DNA of 64,000 bases from Alisma plantago-aquatica (taxonomy: Eukaryota; Streptophyta; Magnoliopsida; Alismatales; Alismataceae). Below the pieces are notes generated by a model. It was not told the origin of the DNA and made no database searches. It saw nothing but the letters and a program-made list of their open reading frames with translations. Where the stretch lies: NCBI GenBank assembly GCA_963693085.1, contig OY856409.1, forward strand, positions 505,629,303 through 505,693,302. Reading direction: 5' to 3'. Both the position numbers and the translations under genes were made by a program. This document shows, piece after piece, positions 1 through 11,900 of this stretch; within the stretch, counting starts at the first letter, position 1; each line of letters begins with the position of its first letter.

Positions 1-870
1 TGAATGGATCATTAAGGATTTGAGACTTCATAAAGAGTTAAATGCTCTACTGAATGATCTTACCAAGCTGAATGAATACCAGGCAGATAAGTTATTGTTC
101 AACAATTTGGTTAATATTAAGTTGAGGAATATTTGGAATGATACTTGAGGCAAAGACACTACTCATCCTTTATTTGAATGGGTGTGGAAATTTAAAGCTC
201 CTACTAGATATCTCCTCTATGATTGGAAGATCAGTCACAATAGACTTCTAACAATGGATCATGTCAGGAAGATGGGTATTAGTACTCCCTCATATTGCTT
301 TCTTTGTAAATCTAGTGAGGAGAGTCTGACCCATAGCATGTTTAGTTGTGAGTTTTCAAGTTAGATTTGGAGTAAGGCTGTTACTGAGAAATGCATCCTC
401 AGTTTCCCTAGATTCGTGACAGATTTAGTGAGCTGCAATAATCAAAGAAGTCATCTCTTTGCCATATGTATCTTGTACATGTTGTGGAGTGAAAGGAATG
501 CTAGAGTGCATCTTCAAAAGGAGAACTCTTGGTTAAGAGTTTGGGAGCTGATTCTGAATGATGTTATTGTTTACGAGGAGTTTTGATGTTAGTCTCTACT
601 GATGTTCTTTGCTTCTTGGTTTTCAAAGTGCTGCTTGCTTTGGGATTTTCCTACTGGTTGTGGATGTCAGCCTTTTTCTTTTCTGGTTGATGTTGTGTTT
701 TTCCATATTGAAGGCTCGAGACTTTGTTTTACTTTGTTAAGGGGATTGCTTCATCTGTCCTCTTTTCTTCTTTCCTCTTGTTCTTTTTCTGAGTGAAGTG
801 GTTCACTACCCTTCTATTGTACAATTTCTTTTGTATAGAAACTGCTTGTAAATACAAAACACAAAAATAG
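1..870 (+). mobile_element. 3' end of an L1-type LINE retrotransposon
   Basis: The first 870 bases are the 3' end of a non-LTR retrotransposon on the plus strand, cut at the window edge. Bases 2-586 encode the C-terminal end of ORF2, with the zinc-binding domain that follows reverse transcriptase in plant L1 elements. A T-rich 3' untranslated part follows and ends in an A-rich tail near 845-870. Directly after it, from about 885, the sequence matches the leader of the long-LTR Copia family (compare 26730 onward). The LINE therefore probably inserted into, or replaced part of, that Copia element. Its other end is outside the window, so no target duplication can be checked. Confidence 0.8.
2..586 (+). 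pseudogene. LINE ORF2 C-terminus with zf-RVT zinc-binding domain, broken
   Basis: One reading frame runs from base 2 to a natural stop at 584-586, interrupted by TGA at 146-148 and TAG at 362-364. Between the stops lies a segment starting WKFKAPTRYLLYDWKISHNR, typical of the zf-RVT domain. It has the pattern CFLC, then HSMFSC, supplying the Cys-Cys-His-Cys ligands. After the second stop the frame continues with LWSERNARVH, the conserved tail motif of this domain. In intact elements ORF2 carries endonuclease, reverse transcriptase and this domain and drives target-primed reverse transcription. Here only the end remains and it cannot be translated through. No gene product is expected. Confidence 0.8.
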
Positions 871-2156
871 TAATACGGGAGCTCGATTTACCAATTTTTT
901 TGGGTGATAATTATTTGATCTTTAATTAATTATTGTTCTCATTACTTTGATCAAATTGATAAACCTCATGTATCAATTCTGAAAATTATAGTGCATCAAT
1001 TTTCTAATGAGCCAGATCCAAGATAATTTAACTATGGCCCGACCAACGCTGCAAAACACGGTTAATTACCAAGGTAGGCAACTTTTACCAAGTGCATCAT
1101 ATGCAATTCTTGATAGACAATATGTGCAACTCCTTACCATAATCATCAACATGCTCCTAGGCTTAGACACTAAGAAACACCTGTTAAGTCTGGCCCAATA
1201 ACCAATACGATAATAATGCACCCTGTGAAAGTGGAACATACATCACTATCATCACTCTTCCATGAGGTAGACGACACACCACACGAAGGCATAACCTATG
1301 CTTAGTCAAACAAGCTTTTCATGTGTATTTCTATTAGAAAGCATATTAGGCTTAATATGTTTTATTGAGGTATTTATAAATATTATATATATATATACAT
1401 ACATACATATAATGTGTCTGATCACCACATATTTAGTATCTATTATATACATGCTATATCCCACAATGTAAACATGCAATATAAAACAAAAGGCGATGGT
1501 TATGCCATGTCTACTGTAATTCCTTGGAGCCACAAGTAATTACTACCACCTAGGTTAATCATTGCATCATATGTATGAACCTATTACCGGTGTAGATCTC
1601 TGCTTGCCAATCTGGCTAGATCAGTTCAACCCTTGAATCAGTCATCTCACCTCTTGTCTAGTTGATTCAACCTCCTATCCAACTGATGTCTGGATACCTT
1701 CCAAATGGTTGGTTGGGCCTTTTGGGACGACCGTATGGCCTCCTTTCCAATCGATGTTTGGACTCCTTCCAAACGGCCGCCCAGGTCCACAAGGCGGTTG
1801 TGTGGTTCCATCGTTCTGTCCCCCATAGTCCTCCAGACAGTCAGCTCGTCTCATAAAATGATCGTCTCATTTAGAAATGATCATCTTCTTCATCATTGCA
1901 AGAAAGAAATTATCATATTGCTACTTTATTACATAGTAAAGAGAAACCTCGAGTTACATTCGAGGGGAGAAAAGGTAGGAAAGAATTAACTTTACATTGA
2001 TAACAAGGAGGTAGATGTTCGGTATGCAGACTGAGATAAACAAGAATAAAACCAAACCATCCAACCACGGATATTGAGTTTAGGCCATAACCATGCTACA
2101 CATCCACCATCAAAATTGCTTTTGGGGCAACGCATGTAAATTGCATATATATCATA

Positions 2157-2157
<1 letters not shown>

Positions 2158-2236
<79 letters not shown>
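2158..2236. repeat. Compound microsatellite (CA)n(TA)n
   Basis: About 38 bases of CA dinucleotides pass directly into about 41 bases of TA dinucleotides. The tract lies in the leader of the truncated Copia element. The two complete copies of that leader near 27.95 and 41.08 kb lack it, so it expanded after the copies separated. Confidence 0.97.
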
Positions 2237-2239
<3 letters not shown>

Positions 2240-2372
2240 TTTAGGATTATGTGGTCATTTGATCAGATGTTCATATGAGATAGTTTAAATATTCTCTTCT
2301 CATCATATGCAATAAATAAATATTAAACCAAAATATGATGATATTGATTTTCCCAAAACATAGTAAATTAAC

Positions 2373-2387
2373 GTGGCTCTGATACCA
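2373..2387 (-). promoter_or_regulatory. Primer-binding site of truncated Copia, initiator tRNA-Met type
   Basis: Read on the minus strand this is TGGTATCAGAGCCAC, the usual plant LTR-retrotransposon site complementary to the 3' end of initiator tRNA-Met. It is separated by one base from the LTR. It fixes the orientation of the element (minus) and shows that 2389-4579 is the 5' LTR. Confidence 0.9.
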
Positions 2388-2388
2388 C

Positions 2389-4579
2389 TGTTGGGAAATA
2401 CGGGCACAAATTATAGCATTAAATAAAATTTATATATCTATATTCTCATAACAGTACGATCGCGTCAACTACTATGAAATAAGAAGGATGGTCTAATGAG
2501 TCATACCTGGTCCTAGAGCAAGTACAACGACAACAACTCTTTGCAATGCAACTATATTCTAGTTGCTCTTAGACGGTGGCAGTGCAACTCCTGGTCTTCA
2601 CTAGGGACAACAAACACGACAACTTCTACATCGACTCCTGCGGTCTGGCTACGGACTGTAGGCTGACTTTGCTTGCCTAGCAGCAGCCAAAGGACTCTTG
2701 CCTCTAGAGTAGTCCACATGAACCAACTAGAACTTATGTCATTCAATTAGAACAGACATGAAGGAGTTGTCCCTCCCGTTGGTGTATTAGTCACCAACTT
2801 ACTCTCCCACAACAATGATCCTCAGTTGTTCTCTCCCGTCGTTATCCCTCCCTAGTCGCGTAGGACTTACTTGGGCTCTCTTGGTTACCACAACCAGAGA
2901 GGACACAATTGTCAGAGCAACTGATTCTCAATTGTCTATGTTACTATTATGCTATGGGAAGCTCCTAGTACCCCTCTATTTATAGGCGGGGTTAGGGCCA
3001 CGATTCCCAATCGATTCGGGATCTATGAGGGAGTGGAAGGGACTACAAGATCTTAAAATTTTGCAACCTGTGAGACACAAAATGGTTGTTTGGAAATCCA
3101 TATGATCATCTAGAACTATGAGACGATTGTCTCATACTACCAACGATTGTCTGGCAGTTTCCCACTCGCATATGAAATTGGAAAAATTGTTTTCCATTAA
3201 TGCTAAACATTAATTCCTTACACAACAAGAGTTATGCAATCAAAACAATCTTGAGAAAGTGTCTAAAACCTTCCTCTAACCTAAATGAGCAATCTCACAC
3301 ATGCGAGACAATCGTCTCACACCCAGATGGTCATCTGGTGAGCCAAGCTGAACTGGTCAGTTCATACCTCAGTTTGGGCACAATTTAGCCAATTCAATTT
3401 CTGATCTGCCTGACAAAACAAACGGTCGTCTCAACACTTGAGATGATTGTCTAGTGAACCAAACGGCAGTCTCACCCTGTGAGATAATCAGATAGGGTGG
3501 AGTCAGTTGATATGTTGTGTGAATTCAATACCTAAATACTTTAGCAATCAATCCAATCATCATTCAAGATTAAACTCCTCTTCTAGATGAGTTCCTATGT
3601 GTGTGACCCTATAGGTCCCATATCACATTGGAAGTGAATGTCCATAACTAACTTATGACATCCCAAGCAGAGAGCAGTGCCTAGTCGCACATTAGTGCTA
3701 CCCAAGTGAATGGAAAGTTGGAGAACAACTTCAACCTACAATTTGTGTAAGGTGTTGCAGTGATTGTATAATTCCTTTCTCTCTGATATCCAAGATGAAC
3801 TCGAGACATGGAATTGTCATCCTCTCAATGTTCAACTCATGTTCCTTGAACCAAGAGCATACTGTCTGAGATAATGTGAGCTCAATATCATATATTAATT
3901 CACATGTTCATGCACATGAGTTTCTCAGTCTCACTTATCAAGTGGTCAGGCTAGTAGGAGGGACAAATACCATCTCTATCACCCACAGTCAGTCCCCATG
4001 TGTCAAAGTCACCCAATCATCACCTTTATAACAACCCATGTTTTAGGACTACGTTTGATGATGTTAAAGTATACCCAACGACATGTGATGAGTGTAGCGA
4101 TTTTAGGTCTAAGAATCACAATCACCACCTTCACTATGAGAGATGACTATGACCACCAAATATGGTTTCCATGTGTCACTCTCAAGGTGGCTCTATCTGA
4201 TACACTATTCTCTAACATGTATTTATGTGCTTGGGTTGATATTGCTATATCATGACTAATGAGATCCAGTCATCAACCAACCCACACTCTAGTCTTATGT
4301 GTTACTGGTGTCTATCTACCTTCCACAGTAACAACTGACTGGGGACATAACAAGACTGTACATACTCTTAGCATTTGTATGATCTCATTCTCCAAGTCAC
4401 ATATTTGAAGACATACATCATTGAGTATTTTCATTCTCTAGACATTCATAATGTTTTCTCATAATCTCATAACTGAATGAAATAGAATGAATTGGAAGCT
4501 TTCCTTTGTGAGTATTAATCAATGGTACATGCCATGCCAATCATCACATGATTGACTCTCTGGGCATACCTTACCAACA
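2389..4579 (-). repeat. 5' LTR of truncated Copia (about 2.19 kb)
   Basis: The LTR begins TGTTGG and ends CCAACA on the plus strand, a perfect 6-bp terminal inverted repeat. A TATAAATAG box on the minus strand lies at about 2976-2985. The central part is related to the other long Copia LTRs in the window (17621-19638, 21249-23469, 34346-36595, 41223-43480), while the terminal 600 bases are diverged, so this is a separate subfamily. Between 3110 and 3490 it carries several dyads of the type GAGACGATCGTCTC. The open frames inside it are not genes. Confidence 0.88.
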
Positions 4580-5775
4580 GATCTGATGGTATCCTGCACA
4601 TAAATCCAACTTATTGAAGATTTTAGCTCCATGTAATTCATTCAAGATCTCATCAATGACAGGGATGGGAACCTTGTCTTTGATTGTCTATTTATTGAGA
4701 GGGTGATAACTTAATACAAATACATCAACTCCCATTCGCTTTCTTTACTAGCAATGTCGGGGAGGAGAAAGGACTAATGCTTCTCTGAATGTAACCTTGT
4801 TTGGGAAGCTCGGTGAGTTTCTTTTTCTCCAGATTCAGTATTCAAAAAATGTGGACGACGATATGGTGATGTGGAAACTAGTTTGGATTCATCCATGAGA
4901 AGTATGCGGTGATATTGTGGTTTGGGTGATGGTAGTGATGTAGGCTCAGCAAAGATGTTAGGGAACTGGTTAATGATATTTAAGATGGATGGTGGAGTGG
5001 GTGTAGAAGAAACTGTGGGTTCATAAGAAATGAGAAACAATTATCCAGCCTTTTCAATTGAAGTGGCAATCTCATTTAATTGAGAAGATGCAGAAACAAT
5101 TGGTCTAAGACCCTAAAATGAAATTGTGGACTACCATATGGGTAACAAAATGTGTAATTAGAGAAATCCCAAGTAGAGGGCCCCTTGTTTTTAAGCCATT
5201 CCACACCCAAAATGACATCATAACTCCCTATCTTCATGCTTATCTAGACAAAGTTTACTATTGAGTGAAGAATCCCCTACAACCATATCAATAAAATTTT
5301 GATTACTACCAGAATATAGGAGGACTAGGACTCAACGTGACCCCAACATTTCCCATAGTCAAATTGTATCATCCAATCCCCCACCATCCATCATAAAGGA
5401 ATAAATGGTTGGTATTGCTTCAAAACTAGTTAGAGTTACTTCTTCCTCTGGAAAATCACTTGGGCCCTCAACAATCACCACCTCCTCACCACCAATAAGA
5501 AAAAATGTAGGTTACTTACACTTGTGTGCTTTGACATATTTATCTGGACAATAGTAGCATATTTTTTAGCGCTTCTCTAGTTCATCTCTTCCCGAGTCAA
5601 ATGTTGAATTGGTGCTTGAAGCTTGTTACCGGTAGGTGGTAGAATGAGTAGCTCTGGTTTGGTCTCTGAGCGGTCAGTAGAGTAGGATTGCTTTAGTGGC
5701 CACCTCCAGGATTGTTGTTGTTCTTCCACTAAGCGAGCTCGGTGTGCCAAATATGTCCGCAATGAAGTCGATGGT
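4580..5775 (-). pseudogene. Old Ty3/gypsy gag C-terminus, protease and RT, decayed
   Basis: Read on the minus strand from 5775 down: a gag C-terminal piece (about 5780-5577) ending LTREEMN; a zinc knuckle near 5559-5522 reading CYYCPDKYVKAHKC; a protease-like stretch near 5325-5280 reading YSGSNQNFIDMVVG; and reverse transcriptase at 5040-4580. RT shows IFAEPTSLP, then SPTLLVKKANGS, then [20 protein letters not shown] and [11 protein letters not shown]. Frames change several times and stops are frequent. The protease catalytic Asp-Ser-Gly appears as Tyr-Ser-Gly, so the active site is lost. RT is cut after GYHQI by the Copia LTR at 4579. The same element's gag resumes at 17037, across the inserted gypsy. 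Confidence 0.82.
5771..5775. repeat. Left target-site duplication ATGGT of the nested gypsy
   Basis: ATGGT immediately precedes the 3' LTR and is repeated at 17037-17041 immediately after the 5' LTR. A perfect 5-bp duplication of this kind defines the insertion. Joining the flanks puts gag sequence on both sides. Confidence 0.93.
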
Positions 5776-6222
5776 TGTAACGACCCTGCCTCCCGGTAAC
5801 CCCCAATTAAGGGAGACCCGGAGGTCAGAGCCATTAACCAATTTACAAGATCAAAGGTTCAGCAAATAATCAATGATAATTATGAAATTCTACTACTAGA
5901 CTGAATATTGGCAGGAAAATTAAAACTTTATTTACCTTTTTGAAACTTTGGAAAACTATCTATCCCTTACTAGAATTTCTCTATCTAATCCTCCTTGCAC
6001 TTTATTTCTTACTTTCCAGATGTGTCACTTTACTGTTTGTGCTTTCAGGGTTATACCTAAAATACCGAAAAACAAAACATCGATCATCAATTGCTGGTAT
6101 GTGGAGGCAATCAAAATTTCACAAATAAGTTTAACAATTTAAACATTGCAACCAAGATATTAATTTACATATTCCATGTGACATTCCCACCGCTTTTGCC
6201 CTAACCCTGGAATTACTCCCTT

Positions 6223-6973
6223 TAGGGTTTCTCTTTTACCATTGACTTAAGGCCACCTTCTCCATCCCGAGCTTGGTGCCTGTGAGTCACCACATAGGGT
6301 GCCCATTAGTCATGCATCATAGACCACCATCTCAATCCCGAGCTTGGTGTATGTGGGTCACCTCTCATGGTGACCATTGGTCTACCCTCCTGGGCCTGAC
6401 TCTCTTGGCATCATCCATCAGGGTGGCATGTAGGTGTGGGAATACACATTCATCTTTAATTGTGATAATCATAGTCACTTTATAATTGCAGTATGAACAT
6501 TCAAACTATTTAGTTGCAATCAATGCGATTAATCATTCGGGAATCTCTCAGAAAACTAAAGCGGTTACTCATATTTAACCACATACCTGTTAATGAAGAC
6601 TTGAATGCAGAAGTAACTTAATCAATCAGGAAATCAAGCAAGTACACACACAAGCTCCTGAAAAGGCATTCAATTTCTCTATTATTAATCATGTCATCAT
6701 GACTCATTAACTCTAAGGGTTTCCTAGGTTATTTGCCCTTTTTAGGTTTTTGGACTATAATTAGGGTTTTATTTCCTTTTTATTGCTTTTTACCTTTCTT
6801 TTAGAAAATATCCATCAAACCCTAATTATCCTGTCCTATTTTCCATTAAGGTCCTAAAGATCAGGTTTGGACCATATAAACCCTAATTTTCGGATTGCTA
6901 TATCTTTTCTTATCTGTTTCTCTAATTTAGGGTTTCTAAACATTTTAATCAACATATGAAGTTACAAACCCTA
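6223..6973 (-). promoter_or_regulatory. Telobox (AAACCCTA) cluster in gypsy LTR
   Basis: Exact AAACCCTA, or its complement TAGGGTTT, occurs at 6223, 6762, 6817, 6878, 6928 and 6966; five of the six lie within about 210 bases. Near-matches flank them (6714, 7084). The same motifs are retained in the 5' LTR near 13752-15070. Relative to the presumed start site below the TATA box near 7780, the cluster lies downstream, in the transcribed leader part of the LTR. Teloboxes are known plant cis elements bound by TRB proteins. A role here is inference. Confidence 0.7.
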
Positions 6974-7777
6974 AACTTGTAATTCTACCATCAAAACAGG
7001 TTGATAACCATCTAAATCATTAAATAAGTTAACCATACTCGAATTAACTTTATTGCAAGATTAAACATATCTTTGATCAATATTTAGGGTTCCTACTCAC
7101 AAATTAACCCTTTTTCTATTCCAAAATATACACTTTTGCAAAAATAGATAGATTTAAATGTTCAAACTATTTTTAATATATTCCTATTATTTTTCTGATC
7201 ACTTTTCATGTATTAAGTTTTCCCATTTGAGCTTCCTAGCTCCATATATGATTTTTACATGAAAAATCCCTTTTAATCGATTTATTAGCTAATTAGGAAA
7301 TCCATGGATCGTCCGATCCATGGTCTGCGGTCCACTGATGGATCCAACGGCCGCGGGCATGAGCGCCTAGTTTAACTATTAGACAAGAGAAAAGACCGGA
7401 CTGCCCTTACCCGTTCTGAAGGCGCGGTGGGGCAGTTTAGTAATTCTCCTCTTCTTCTTCTTCCTCGACCTCGCGTGAGAGAGGGAGCTCTGATGGTCAA
7501 CCAAGGAGTTGACTTCTGGCTCCTTTCCTCCTTTTCTCACGCTGGTGATCCACGAAGCTTCACCTTCCTCTGTCGAAGCCGACCAGGGGTTTAATTGCCT
7601 GCTAACACCGCGTCTTGACACTCTTTGGATCGCCGCACTCTGGTGAGGTTGGCCGCAGAGATAGCAGGTCTAGGTCAGGGTGGAACGACCAATTGAAGGT
7701 ACCCGCATGTTCCTGGTGCTCTGCCGCAGCGCATGGACCAGCAAAATGAGATGTTGATACCCTCCAATACTGTCCCC

Positions 7778-7787
7778 TATATATAGG
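7778..7787 (-). promoter_or_regulatory. TATA box of gypsy 3' LTR
   Basis: Minus-strand TATATATAG inside a GC-richer stretch (the plus strand reads CCCCTATATATAGGGTGGGG). It is conserved at about 15869-15878 and 28969-28978 in the other LTR copies, which fits a core promoter. Confidence 0.6.
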
Positions 7788-8941
7788 GTGGGGAGGCCTA
7801 TGAGATTAGGCGTTTCCCAAAACCTTAACCAATCCTTATAAAATTAGGATGGAAACTCCACGATTTCTTCTCCTGAGTTCAACGGATCCAATGCCAGGCT
7901 GGCTAGTCCAATGGGTCGCGAGAAATCAAAGAGGGAAAAACCCTCAAAAAACATGTAGAGTCCTAGTCCCAGGGGAACTTAGATGATGACCGATCATCGT
8001 TGGATCAAGATCCAATGGATTAGGTTATCTACGTTCAACACAAAGGAAAGAATCTTTTTCTTTAATTCCAAAGAATTTCCAAATTGGAGATAACTTGGAA
8101 AATCAACATCTCCCAAACCATAACTCCAAATTAACTCAAATTTTAAGGGAAGTTTTGTCGTGTCATTATCTGACTTTATATGAAATTTGGGAAACATATT
8201 GCAATGGATGAGAAGGATTACTTCTCTCCCAAGTTTTCTTATAAATTACTCCAAATTAAATTATATTCCTATTCCTTTTGCCTTTATCTCATTATTTTGG
8301 GTCCCTTGGACCTCAAGGAAACCCAAAGGCACGGATTCCCATATTGGGGAAAATCTATTTGCCTTTATATTCTTTTGAAAGTCAATTCCTCATACTTCCC
8401 TTTTATTAATCAATTTCTTTTCCTTTTTTAATTCTCTTTTTAAGGATTTCTCTTTATCTCTCCTCTATTTTCCCATTGGAATTCCTTTTAACATTAGGAA
8501 TTCTTGGGATACGAAAATCCACCAAGGATAACTCAATTATACCTCTTTTCACTTATTTTCCACATTTTATCATTATTTTCAAATTCTTTCTTAACAAGGA
8601 AATACTTAATTAATCTTTTCTTTTATTATTGCATTCTCTATGCAAATTTGGACTCCTTGGGACCCAAGGAACCCAAGAGGCACGAAATCCAACTTTGGAT
8701 TGTATTCTTTTGCCTTCTGGAGGTTTCCACACCTTTCTTTTCTCAAAAACTTAATTATTCATTTACTAATTGAATTTCCTTGTTATTGGGCCCAATAGCC
8801 AATAAAGCCCACAAAGCAACCATCAAGGCTATTGTAATGAAATTCATGCATTCAATAAAAAGACATCATTATTTGTTCATTTATCTTTAATATGAGAAAT
8901 TACATATCTCAGCAAATGAACCCAAAATTGGGGTTGTAACA

Positions 8942-8954
8942 TCCTTCCCCTCTT
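8942..8954 (-). promoter_or_regulatory. Polypurine tract of nested gypsy
   Basis: Minus strand AAGAGGGGAAGGA directly upstream of the 3' LTR start (TGTTACAACCCC). This is the expected plus-strand primer of reverse transcription. Confidence 0.88.
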
Positions 8955-11900
8955 ATAAGAATTTTGCCCTCAAAATTCCATCAAGCAAACAAACAAAAGC
9001 ATAAGACTTCCTTATGTCCATCATGCCTCCCATGTGGCTCTACCCTTTTCCATGGTGCTTCCCAAGAACCTTCATTATCTCATATTCTTCCATCTGAGTT
9101 CTTTCTTACCTTGGTATATCGTACCCTCATAGGTGACTCAGGACAGTTCAGCCCCTCAAAAGCTGAATAGGTCCAGGGCTCAACACATGGCTTGGGTACC
9201 TCACATAGTGCTCTAGATTGGACTCATGCATCTCATCATTTTACCCTGAGGATAAGGTTAAACACAACCATCTCCACCAATCCATCTCAAATGGACCCAT
9301 ATATCGGGGACTCAGCTTTCTCAGCTGTAGCTTAGAGGGGGCGGATTCTCACATTATATCCTCCCACAATGAACTACATGTCAGTCTACTTTGCATTAGC
9401 TCGTGACTCATGTCACCACTGGGCTCCCTCTCAGCCATTGCACGATCAAAGCGACTTCATCTGCACACACTGTGGTTCTTTTCTGACCTTCACAAGGCCT
9501 CCTTCACCAACATCATCTTAAAGAAGTGGTGACCGACACAACCTCCTTCTAGAATTTCTTTCATCCCGATAAAGGCTATGGTGGTTAACGTCACATCTTA
9601 AGATATGTCTCTTCGTATCACCCTGAATGAGCACACATGCTCTCATCAGACCCTTTAGTCTGGATTATACTAATCATTAGTACGGGGTGATAAACTGTAC
9701 TAACATCGAGTTCTTCATGTACCCACTCCCACCTTTTGGAAGGGAATCTTTAGATCAAACTCAAACACCTTTGAACTCGCATCATGGTGTAGTTGAACCA
9801 TCTCTTTTCATATGTAGTTCAACCAGATCTGTCCCTTGACAGAACTCTTCCTTTCTCATGTCATCTAGGTAAGGCGATCTACCATAACCCATATTGCATC
9901 TTGACCTTCCTTGGTCTAGGGAATACTTCATCATCCCTAGTGATGAACTCCCTTTCCCTCTCGGGGACACTTTATCCTTTATACCAACATACTGGGTTAC
10001 TAGTATTCATCCTCCACCTCCTGGATTGCATGGCAACATACCCCATGCAACTTCATCTTAAGCATCCAAAGTACTATTGTCACTTACTATCTTTGTGTTA
10101 CCACGGTTCTTGGTGATCTTAAAATCACGATCTCCTATATGTCATGATTCCTCAAGCTTGATACCTCAGAAATCCTAAGCTACTCTCATCAGGGTTTCAT
10201 CACTTTTCTTTCCAAAGAAGAACATTTGAGGTTCTGTAACCATCCTTTCATTACATCAAAGAATAGGCTGGATATCCAAACAACCACTAACTTGTTCAAC
10301 ATATCTTGTTACACCCGTGTGTTAGCCAAAACACATCCTCTTTCCAAACATAGGGTTAGTCGAACAACCTCAACTTCTTCCAGCTTCCAGCTAACTAGGC
10401 GGCTATATCTCAACTAGAGCATTCATTACCACTTCTTATCCTTAGGTGTTAAGTAACATACACCTCCATGTATTATTATTATCATCTCATCTCAAACTCC
10501 AAGTTTATCTTCATCAAGAAACTCTGAAATCATCCACCTGGTGATCAAACTCAACCTTGTATAACTTGCAAATTCCACAAAGCTTCTACTAGGAACATCC
10601 TTACAAGGTGATTATATTAATACTTTTTTTTTGTACATGTCCATGTATCATTCATTCCACCAAGGTATGTTATCATCTCTATCCTCATACCTTGTAGCAA
10701 CGTTCCAACTCGCATCATCTTTTATCCTTGGTGTAGGGCATGCATACTGTCCCATCTCTCACTCCCATAACAAGAAGAAATAAGCATTTGGCGGCCGTCC
10801 AAACACAAAGTTCTTCCCATTCCAAGAGTAGAGAGGGTACATCCCACCTTGCCAGTACACCTTCAAATCTAGGTTGAAACGTGCAACTCCTGTCTCCACA
10901 TCACACACATCATGATATCAAAAAAATTACTTCCATGGAAAACTGATCTGAAACCTACTTGGGTCACCACACAATCCTTGGTCATCTCCTCTAGGTCTAT
11001 AAGGTGCCGGCACTTTTGGGGTCATCCCTTTTCCCTTATGCATCCAGAGAGTGCCCTACTCATCTGCCCTTTGGGTCCCATGAGTTCATGAAGGTGATCA
11101 ATCTCCTAACCCATGGCCCTCAGACAATGATAGTTGTTACCTCCCGACCCTATGGTCATGTGCAACTAGGGAATTAGGCAACTCCATCTTTCATCAGTCT
11201 TATCCCTGCCTGACCCTTGGATAGACTCAGGATTCTATCATAGTACATGTTCAACTCAGAACCCTACCTAATCCTTCATCATCTCTCTCTACATTCTTGG
11301 GCTGTCTTTTATCCTTTCATAAGGGTCATGGCGACCTGCCTACCTTGGTCAAGCCCCATACCGGTTACCTCCATGGTAACACATCCTCATGCACATAGAG
11401 ATGGTTATTTATGGGTCTATAGGTTCATTCTCATGCCATGTACTCTTCACTTAGCTTCTCAAGATCCTACGAAACCTCCTTAGGTTACCTCAAAACCAAC
11501 CAAACTGGTAAACTCCCTACCAAAGGGTCGCTCTCCCAGGATGGGAGGAAACTACACCTTTATAACAAAGGTCACAAGCATTCTTAGGGTTTACATCCAT
11601 ATGAGCATGCTTAAACCAACAACTACTAAGGAACAAGCGTACCTACAAAACCATGCTAGGTCACACTTGTTCTCATCCTCAACATTACATCAACTTAGTT
11701 GTGAGGGGTTCATCAAACATACCCTTAACGTAAGGGATTTCCTTTACCTCTACACATGAGGAGTACCATGCTCGAAACTATAGAGACTCAAATCTCATCA
11801 TGAGCATCAGATACACTGCTTCCCCTCTTAGGCCTAGGAACCCTAGGTTCTCCTTTGGGTATCCAACTACATGCCCAACCTCTTAACCACGAATCAACCA

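Larger units (their letters stand above)
885..4579 (-). mobile_element. Truncated long-LTR Copia element (leader plus 5' LTR)
   Basis: On the minus strand this is a 5' LTR (2389-4579), a primer-binding site (2373-2387) and about 1.5 kb of leader, cut at about 885 by the LINE. The leader is related to 26730-28080 and 39860-41206 of the complete family members, so the identity rests on two independent homologous copies in this window. Gag and pol are missing. The element sits in the reverse-transcriptase region of the old gypsy element, which starts immediately at 4580. The far target duplication lies outside the window or is lost. Confidence 0.8.
5776..8941 (-). repeat. 3' LTR of nested gypsy (3166 bp)
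   Basis: It begins TGTAACG and ends GTTGTAACA on the plus strand. It matches 13306-17036 throughout apart from the 562 bases added by the hAT insertion there. It holds a minus-strand TATATATAG box at about 7778-7787 and six exact telobox motifs (AAACCCTA on either strand) between 6223 and 6973. The duplicated insertion site of the MITE is present here as a single empty GTGACCAT at 6370-6377. Confidence 0.92.

Noticed and set aside
5577..5834. 85-codon minus frame starting MALTSGSPLIGG
   Set aside because: It crosses the boundary between the nested gypsy LTR and old gypsy gag, so its start is LTR sequence; only the gag part below 5775 is genuine remnant.
6223..6973. Interstitial telomere repeat
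   Set aside because: The motifs are dispersed single AAACCCTA units in both orientations, not a tandem array; they belong to the LTR.
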